A stretch of 9,699 bases of DNA from JARIHD01 sp035629475 (lineage in GTDB: Bacteria > Patescibacteriota > Saccharimonadia > Saccharimonadales > UBA4665). The stretch spans positions 1 through 9,699 of the forward strand of contig DASPHS010000030.1 in NCBI GenBank assembly GCA_035629475.1, read 5' to 3'. Under the pieces are notes generated by a model that had not been told where the DNA came from, did not search any database, and saw nothing but the letters and a program-made list of their open reading frames with translations. Below, piece after piece: positions 5,510-9,699 of this stretch (within the stretch, counting starts at the first letter, position 1; each line of letters opens with the position of its first letter). The position numbers and the translations under genes are program-made.

Positions 5510-6277
5510 CTACGAAGACTGGCGTGCTTGGAATCGCTTGGCCGCCTGCTCCACCACCACCGTAGGAAACAATGGAAAGCGCTCAGTGATGGCCTGGCGG
5601 GTGTTGTTCAGTAGGATCGTCTCAATGCGCAGGCTTCGGCGCATGATACGTAACCCACGTGTCGCAACCTCTAGGGCAGATACAGGCTTACCCTTCGACA
5701 GATCAAACCCCTCTGCGAACAGCTTCGTACCCGGTAGGTCGCGTTCCGCTGCACTGGTTGGTCGGCTGATACGTGTCACTATGAGGCTCCGGCCGAACTT
5801 ATTATCCTGGCCACGGTTTCGCAGAAAATAATCACCCTGTTGCTCGTCGAGGGGGCCGGTCTCATTGAGTTCATGGCGTAAGGCGCGTTGCTCACGCTTA
5901 CTCAATGTTTGCGTCAACGTATCAAAATCCTCCTCCAGCAGGGTGGCCTCGGCCTGAAACCGTAGGCCCATTTCATAGTCGTAGTGGCGTTTGGCGGCCC
6001 GGTAGAGTAACGGTAGTGTGATATAGCTCAGGCCCGTTGAAGCCGCAGTGTCCACAGCAGCAGCGGCAACAGCACCCAGATATCGCTCACCGGTTTCGGT
6101 ATACCCTGCGTCCCGAACATCCCCGGCGTACACTTCACGCACGGCAGCCTCACGCTCAGCTCGCGGCGCCTCAGCAAAATCACCGAACCCAATCGTCACG
6201 GGGTCGTGCCCAGGTGCCGCCTGCTCGGGGCTGCCCGGCTGGTGATGTGTGTGGAGCAGTGGGATAAGTGATGGCAT
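5510..6277 (-). CDS. Unknown 255-aa soluble protein with a strong promoter
   Basis: I do not recognise this family. Residues 1-45 are His/Pro/Ala-rich and probably disordered (HTHHQPGSPEQAAPGHDP). An Ala-rich helical stretch at about 66-95 (GAVAAAAVDTAAS...YITLPLLYRAA) is mildly hydrophobic but not a convincing membrane segment. Residues 108-140 are charged and helical. The C-terminal third is basic and helical with many Arg (RGLRIMRRSLRIETILLNN, 207-225), which could contact nucleic acid or another protein. The ATG at 6277 has an AGAGGA Shine-Dalgarno sequence seven bases upstream and a near-consensus promoter (6301-6329). It is transcribed alone, divergent from the phosphodiesterase gene, and ends at TAG in front of the shared terminator. 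The complete signals make it a real, probably well-expressed gene; its function is unknown. Confidence 0.8.
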   Translation of the reverse strand: MPSLIPLLHTHHQPGSPEQAAPGHDPVTIGFGDFAEAPRAEREAAVREVYAGDVRDAGYTETGERYLGAVAAAAVDTAASTGLSYITLPLLYRAAKRHYDYEMGLRFQAEATLLEEDFDTLTQTLSKREQRALRHELNETGPLDEQQGDYFLRNRGQDNKFGRSLIVTRISRPTSAAERDLPGTKLFAEGFDLSKGKPVSALEVATRGLRIMRRSLRIETILLNNTRQAITERFPLFPTVVVEQAAKRFQARQSS

Positions 6278-6300
6278 GGGTAGTCCTCTTTAGGAGTTCA

Positions 6301-6329
6301 TTTATACGGCCGCAGGGGGACGCTGTCAA
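6301..6329 (-). promoter_or_regulatory. Near-consensus sigma70 promoter of the 255-aa unknown gene
   Basis: On the minus strand, a perfect TTGACA (6329-6324) is separated by 17 bases from TATAAA (6306-6301). This is the strongest promoter in the window by consensus match. A Shine-Dalgarno leader of roughly 15 bases would follow before the ATG at 6277. Confidence 0.85.
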
Positions 6330-6335
6330 ATACGA

Positions 6336-6371
6336 TATACTGGGTAATTATACCAATGACGAGCGGGAGGT
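6336..6371 (+). promoter_or_regulatory. Possible promoter and ribosome binding site of the phosphodiesterase gene
   Basis: TATACT (6336-6341) is a reasonable -10 but has no good -35 at 17 bases. The ribosome binding site GGGAGGT (6365-6371) is strong and lies five bases before the ATG at 6377, fixing the start. The proposed -10 lies only a few bases from the divergent -35 at 6324-6329, so the two polymerases would compete. Confidence 0.4.
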
Positions 6372-6376
6372 AGCAC

Positions 6377-6904
6377 ATGCTGATAGGGGTGATTTCCGAT
6401 ACGCACGACCGCCTGGAGCACATGTCCCAGGCCCTCCAATACTTTGCGAGCGAATCAGTTGACCTGGTAGTGCACTGCGGTGACTGGAAAAACCTGAGTA
6501 CTGTCGTAGCCTTCGCCGATACGGCACATGCTTTACGGTTGCCCGTCCGTGGCGTACTGGGAAATAACGACACGGACGTTGCTGCTTTTTTGGCGGCTGC
6601 AGCTACTGTCCCGGGTGATTTTAATCTTACCGAAGGGGTGTTTGAACTCTCCCTCAGCAGTAATACATCACTTGCCGCCTATCATGGGCATCACAAACCC
6701 ACCTTGCGTAAGGTACTGGAATGTCCCGACTACAGCGTCATATTGCTCGGTCATAGCCACAAGCCAAAGATCGAGGCTGTTGATGGCCGCCTGATTGTGA
6801 ATCCTGGTTCAACTGCTTTTGCCATACCGCGCAGCAAAACCTGGCAGCCATCGGTCGCCATTGTTGACACTGTAGCCCTTACCGCCCGCCTGCATAGCTG
6901 GTAA
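6377..6904 (+). CDS. YfcE/MJ0936-type metallophosphodiesterase
   Basis: A 175-residue calcineurin-like phosphodiesterase of the small YfcE/MJ0936 class. These are cytosolic enzymes that use two divalent metals to cleave phosphodiester bonds; their natural substrates are mostly unknown. All metal-site motifs are present in order: DTH (D8, H10), GD (D36), GNND (62-65), HGH (103-105) and GHSH (125-128), then NPGS (142-145). The usual GDI is GDW here. The length is typical. A strong ribosome binding site five bases upstream fixes the start. The MOSC gene begins 11 bases after its stop, so the two could be co-transcribed, though the downstream gene may have its own internal promoter. The superfamily is certain; the specific substrate is not. 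Confidence 0.9.
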   Translation: MLIGVISDTHDRLEHMSQALQYFASESVDLVVHCGDWKNLSTVVAFADTAHALRLPVRGVLGNNDTDVAAFLAAAATVPGDFNLTEGVFELSLSSNTSLAAYHGHHKPTLRKVLECPDYSVILLGHSHKPKIEAVDGRLIVNPGSTAFAIPRSKTWQPSVAIVDTVALTARLHSW

Positions 6905-6907
6905 GAT
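6902..6907 (+). promoter_or_regulatory. Possible internal leaderless promoter of the MOSC gene
   Basis: TAAGAT (6902-6907) overlaps the stop codon of the phosphodiesterase gene, is preceded by TGG, and ends eight bases before the MOSC ATG at 6916. It matches the -10 consensus at four of six positions and has no clear -35. It fits the spacing seen at four other genes here, which is the main reason to list it. Confidence 0.35.
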
Positions 6908-6915
6908 AGATCATT

Positions 6916-7794
6916 ATGCCAGCATCCCCATACATCTCTGCCCTTAACATATACCCCATTAAATCCTGTGGAGGCATGAGCGTCTCTGAGGCTGCCGTCA
7001 CCGAACTTGGCCTGCAGTACGACAGGAACTGGATGTTGGTCGGCGAAAAGGGCCAACCCATAACCCAGCGCACGCATCCGCAATTGGCCCGGGTAGGAAC
7101 CGCTATCACCGGGAGTTGGCTGGAAGTCACCATTCCCGATGTTGCCGAGTTGTCACTCCCTCTGCAGCGTGACCCCTCTGCCGAAGAAGTCCCGACTGAG
7201 CTATGGAAAAAAGCCGGGAGCGGGCTGCTCGTCAGTACGATTGCTGATCGCCATTTCTCGGATTACTTACAAAAAGATGTTCGCCTGCTGCGCGTGGAAC
7301 AGGCCCGCACTATCAGGCCCGAATGCCAGGTGGACGGCGCCTCTACCCATACCGGATTTGCTGATAGTTTTCCCATGTTGGTGACCACCGAGGCATCACT
7401 AGCTGACCTGAATACGCGGCTCGATAGCCCCGTAGATATGAGCCGTTTCCGGGCGAATATTGTCGTTGGCGGTACCGACGAAGCATATGCAGAAGATTAC
7501 TGGCGCAGCATCATCATTGGTAACATGAGTGCCCACGTAGTGCGCGCCTGCGCCCGGTGTCCTGTCCCCAACATTGATCAAAGCGTTGGCGAGCTACCAC
7601 GCGAACGGCCGGTCACTGCCGCCCTGCGCGACTACCGGCGTGGCATCGACCCCATCGGTGGTGAACGCGGCGAATTCTTTGGGCAGAATATTACACATAA
7701 CATTGAACAAGGCTTGCCCATGTGGCTACAGACTGGTGACACGGTCGCTGTAATTGAGCAGTCCGACCAGCGCAACTGGCTACCACTGCATTAA
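6916..7794 (+). CDS. MOSC-domain protein with N-terminal beta-barrel (YcbX/mARC-like)
   Basis: A 292-residue protein with the two-domain layout of the YcbX/mARC group: an N-terminal MOSC-associated beta barrel (LNIYPIKSCGG at 10-20, DRNWMLV at 36-42) and a MOSC domain. The MOSC part shows FRANIVV (178-184), the cysteine segment CARCPVPNID (212-221) where the family has its molybdenum-ligating Cys, and FGQN (255-258). Relatives bind molybdenum cofactor and reduce N-hydroxylated compounds or take part in sulfur transfer. No fused ferredoxin domain is present in this protein, so a separate electron donor would be needed. It follows the phosphodiesterase gene by 11 bases. No molybdopterin synthesis gene lies in the window. 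The start is fixed by the family's short lead before the LNIYPIKS motif. Confidence 0.9.
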   Translation: MPASPYISALNIYPIKSCGGMSVSEAAVTELGLQYDRNWMLVGEKGQPITQRTHPQLARVGTAITGSWLEVTIPDVAELSLPLQRDPSAEEVPTELWKKAGSGLLVSTIADRHFSDYLQKDVRLLRVEQARTIRPECQVDGASTHTGFADSFPMLVTTEASLADLNTRLDSPVDMSRFRANIVVGGTDEAYAEDYWRSIIIGNMSAHVVRACARCPVPNIDQSVGELPRERPVTAALRDYRRGIDPIGGERGEFFGQNITHNIEQGLPMWLQTGDTVAVIEQSDQRNWLPLH

Positions 7795-7822
7795 CATATA
7801 TTAGACAATGAATTATATATGT
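7791..7822 (+). promoter_or_regulatory. Helicase promoter within an operator-like inverted repeat
   Basis: TTAACA (7791-7796, overlapping the MOSC stop) and TATATA (7814-7819) are 17 bases apart, giving a start near 7826 and a leader of about 12 bases. ACATATAT (7794-7801) and ATATATGT (7815-7822) form a perfect inverted repeat with a 13-base spacer, so one arm overlaps the -35 and the other the -10. That placement suits a repressor. AT-rich chance symmetry is possible. Confidence 0.45.
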
Positions 7823-7838
7823 GGTGAAATGTATTCTT

Positions 7839-9699
7839 ATGGCAGTCGAGTCATTACCACCACCCCATGAGATTGCACTCACTAACTTTTTAATAGGTCC
7901 TTTTGGGGCTGGCAATAACCCGCCCGAGAAACTCCAGGACTGGCAGCTGGCCTATCACGACGTGGCGCTCGGTGCACTGAAGCGTGTAGCCGGGGCTGAA
8001 TCGCTACCAGCAGATTGGATGCCCAGCCCGGGCGAAGGGGCAGAGCTGTACCGAGAGCTTGCTTACGATCGCAAGATGCACACCATGACACATGGATTAC
8101 GCAGGTTTGTCGACGATTACAAGAGTGGTGCCATAGCCACAAAGCTACGTGACGATCAAAAGGAAATGATGGATACCTTGGCGACAACGGTAGTTGAGCA
8201 AGGCGCAACGAGCCAAATTACCATTAAAGCGCCTACAGCAATCGGCAAAACCGCGGTATACACCACACTTATCGCAGCCCTGAAATACAAGGAGCAACCC
8301 AACGAGCCCGTTACCGCCCTAGTACTTGTCCCGACCGCCTCTATTAATGATCAGACTGTGCGGGCTTTTTTGCAGTTCACACCTATAAAACCCGGTGAGT
8401 ACCACGGCAATCGTAAAGAAATCAAAGATGTGACCGTCATGACCTACCAGTCCTTTGAAAACGCCCTGCGTAATGGGCATATTACGCGTAGCGTGTTCGA
8501 TGTTGTCGTGCGTGACGAATCAGATACATTTGCACGCGGACAGACCAATGAGGCTATCAACGACTTTTGCTTCGACGAGGAAACGGGCAAAAACAAACTG
8601 GTCTTCGGCGCCAGCGCCACAACACTCGAAGGGCAGGAGCTCTCCTTTAAGCGCACACTACTGGAAGGCATCAGTGACGGGCGGCTATCCCCTGTCATGG
8701 CTCGGAACATTGAAACAGGCATCGATATCGCGGCGGAGCCGAACGTGGATGACATGCACCAAGATTACGAGGAGAATCCTGACGATATATTACGGCCGCT
8801 TATATACCACACCAAACGCAATGAAATTATTGTCAGTGAAGTCGTATCCGGCTTGCAGATGGGCCGCAAAGTATTGGTCCGCTGTATTGCCGGCGACAAT
8901 CTGAAGCATACCCAGATCCTCAAAGAGATGATTGAGGCCCACGCAGAGGTAGATATCAAACACCCCTACTTCGATAACCAAACTATCCGTCGCAAGATAC
9001 GAACTGCCATCATCAGTGGAGATATGCCATTACCCCAGCGCAGGGCAATTCTACAGCTCTACAATGACCCCACGAAAGATTACTTTGACGTACTGTTGTT
9101 CGTAGACACGCTTACCCGCGGATTTGACAGTCCCATTAGCAAAAAGCTGGTTAATGCGTCTACGCCTTGGACGCAACGCGTAGCCGAGCAGGCACTCGGA
9201 CGCGTAGAGCGTATGTTCCGGCGGAAGAGTGGCAGGATTGTAACCGGTGAGATTGTCGACCTGGTTGATAATCGCCGCACGGGCTACACGGCTCAAGACA
9301 TTATCAACCGTGACGCCCCGAAGGGCATGCGCTATAAGCAAGGTGCTATTATTGGGCCCGATCTGCGTGATGTACGGGTGCCGGATTCCGAACCCAATAG
9401 CGCCTTCGAGCCAATCCCCGAGGGCGAGCGGCCCAAACCACTTTTCAAAAGACCGCTCATAGAAACCGTCCGCACCCCCGAAGAACAGCGAGCAGCCGCC
9501 GTAGTGCCGGTCGGTGCGGCTGCCCTTTTGGAGGCCGCCAAGCCCATAACCGAGGCGCAATCACTCAGCCCCTCACGGGTACCGGTTGCCGATGCCGCCA
9601 CCATGGCAGGGGTCAGTCAGGAATCGTTGCTGGAAACAGCCAGCAGACTCCATGTGACGTTAGCGGTGTACCGCGACCCCGAAACGCCCGAGGCTCCCA
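7839..9699 (+). CDS. Superfamily 2 DNA/RNA helicase, partial (3' end beyond the window)
   Basis: The frame opens at ATG 7839 and stays open through 620 codons to the window edge, so the C-terminus is missing. Helicase motifs appear in order: LRDDQ (103-107), Walker A APTAIGKT (131-138), motif Ia VPTAS (164-168), Ib TYQS (202-205), motif II DESD (226-229), motif III SAT (259-261), motif V region LLFVDTLTRGFDSP (419-432) and motif VI QALGRVER with arginines at 455 and 458. A 100-residue leader precedes the core. A Pro/Ala/Glu-rich linker (about 515-580) leads to a short helical segment DAATMAGVSQESLLETASRLHV (585-606) that resembles a helix-turn-helix or IF2-N-like fold. The ribosome binding site is weak (GGTGA, about 12 bases upstream). 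The enzyme class is certain; the DNA or RNA substrate and the pathway are unknown. DESD instead of DEAD or DExH leaves the subfamily open. Confidence 0.9.
   Translation, partial: MAVESLPPPHEIALTNFLIGPFGAGNNPPEKLQDWQLAYHDVALGALKRVAGAESLPADWMPSPGEGAELYRELAYDRKMHTMTHGLRRFVDDYKSGAIATKLRDDQKEMMDTLATTVVEQGATSQITIKAPTAIGKTAVYTTLIAALKYKEQPNEPVTALVLVPTASINDQTVRAFLQFTPIKPGEYHGNRKEIKDVTVMTYQSFENALRNGHITRSVFDVVVRDESDTFARGQTNEAINDFCFDEETGKNKLVFGASATTLEGQELSFKRTLLEGISDGRLSPVMARNIETGIDIAAEPNVDDMHQDYEENPDDILRPLIYHTKRNEIIVSEVVSGLQMGRKVLVRCIAGDNLKHTQILKEMIEAHAEVDIKHPYFDNQTIRRKIRTAIISGDMPLPQRRAILQLYNDPTKDYFDVLLFVDTLTRGFDSPISKKLVNASTPWTQRVAEQALGRVERMFRRKSGRIVTGEIVDLVDNRRTGYTAQDIINRDAPKGMRYKQGAIIGPDLRDVRVPDSEPNSAFEPIPEGERPKPLFKRPLIETVRTPEEQRAAAVVPVGAAALLEAAKPITEAQSLSPSRVPVADAATMAGVSQESLLETASRLHVTLAVYRDPETPEAP

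Noticed and set aside
6864..6869. Perfect TTGACA inside the phosphodiesterase gene as a -35 for the MOSC gene
   Set aside because: The nearest -10-like hexamer is 32 bases away, far from the 16-18 needed.
9051..9560. 169-residue open frame antisense to the helicase
   Set aside because: It overlaps helicase motifs V and VI, which explain the reading constraints on the DNA; the antisense translation has no domain signs.
1..9699. CRISPR array, insertion sequence or alternative genetic code
   Set aside because: No regularly spaced repeats, transposase motifs or terminal inverted repeats were seen. Genes read at full length without in-frame TGA, so the standard code fits.

Overview
The window looks like chromosome of a small-genome bacterium, most likely a member of the Patescibacteria (CPR), with Saccharibacteria my best guess. 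The reasons are indirect: a MurL-type glutamate epimerase, a FolD, a small DUF5684-like three-helix membrane protein and several medium-sized proteins I cannot assign. G+C is near one half. The genes read at full length with the standard code, and TGA is used once as a stop, so the recoded lineages that read TGA as glycine are unlikely. The taxonomic call is inference, not something the sequence proves.

Layout. Positions 1-78 hold the last 25 codons of a rightward gene. It converges on a leftward pair of tandem paralogues (1929-1021 and 1001-96) of an unrecognised family. A short divergent promoter region (1930-2018) separates this pair from a rightward murL (2019-3317). MurL converges with one base to spare on leftward folD (4134-3319), which lies downstream of a leftward DUF5684-like membrane protein gene (4659-4177). 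A 444-base non-coding stretch (4660-5103) carries a promoter on each strand, a 16-base perfect palindrome at a predicted transcription start, the 5' fragment of a broken tRNA, an intact tRNA-Lys(CTT) and an intrinsic terminator. Then come a small cupin gene (5104-5421), a 17-bp-stem terminator, a leftward unknown gene with a near-consensus promoter (6277-5510), and a rightward run: a YfcE/MJ0936-type phosphodiesterase (6377-6904), a MOSC-domain protein (6916-7794) and an SF2 helicase (7839 to beyond the window end).

How the genes work together. MurL supplies D-glutamate for peptidoglycan at the nucleotide-precursor stage. FolD makes one-carbon folates. The phosphodiesterase and MOSC genes may be co-transcribed. 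The helicase has its own promoter, wrapped in an inverted repeat. No mobile element, CRISPR array or rRNA is visible.

The most striking architecture is regulatory. Five genes (the 1929 paralogue, murL, folD, the cupin and, more weakly, the MOSC gene) have a -10 hexamer ending only 6-8 bases before the ATG, usually with an extended TGn, so their transcripts would be leaderless. The other genes have ordinary Shine-Dalgarno leaders. I see no clear candidate for a wholly new multi-gene system. The best leads are the paralogue pair, the palindrome with the broken tRNA, and the helicase with its operator-like repeat and unusual tail.
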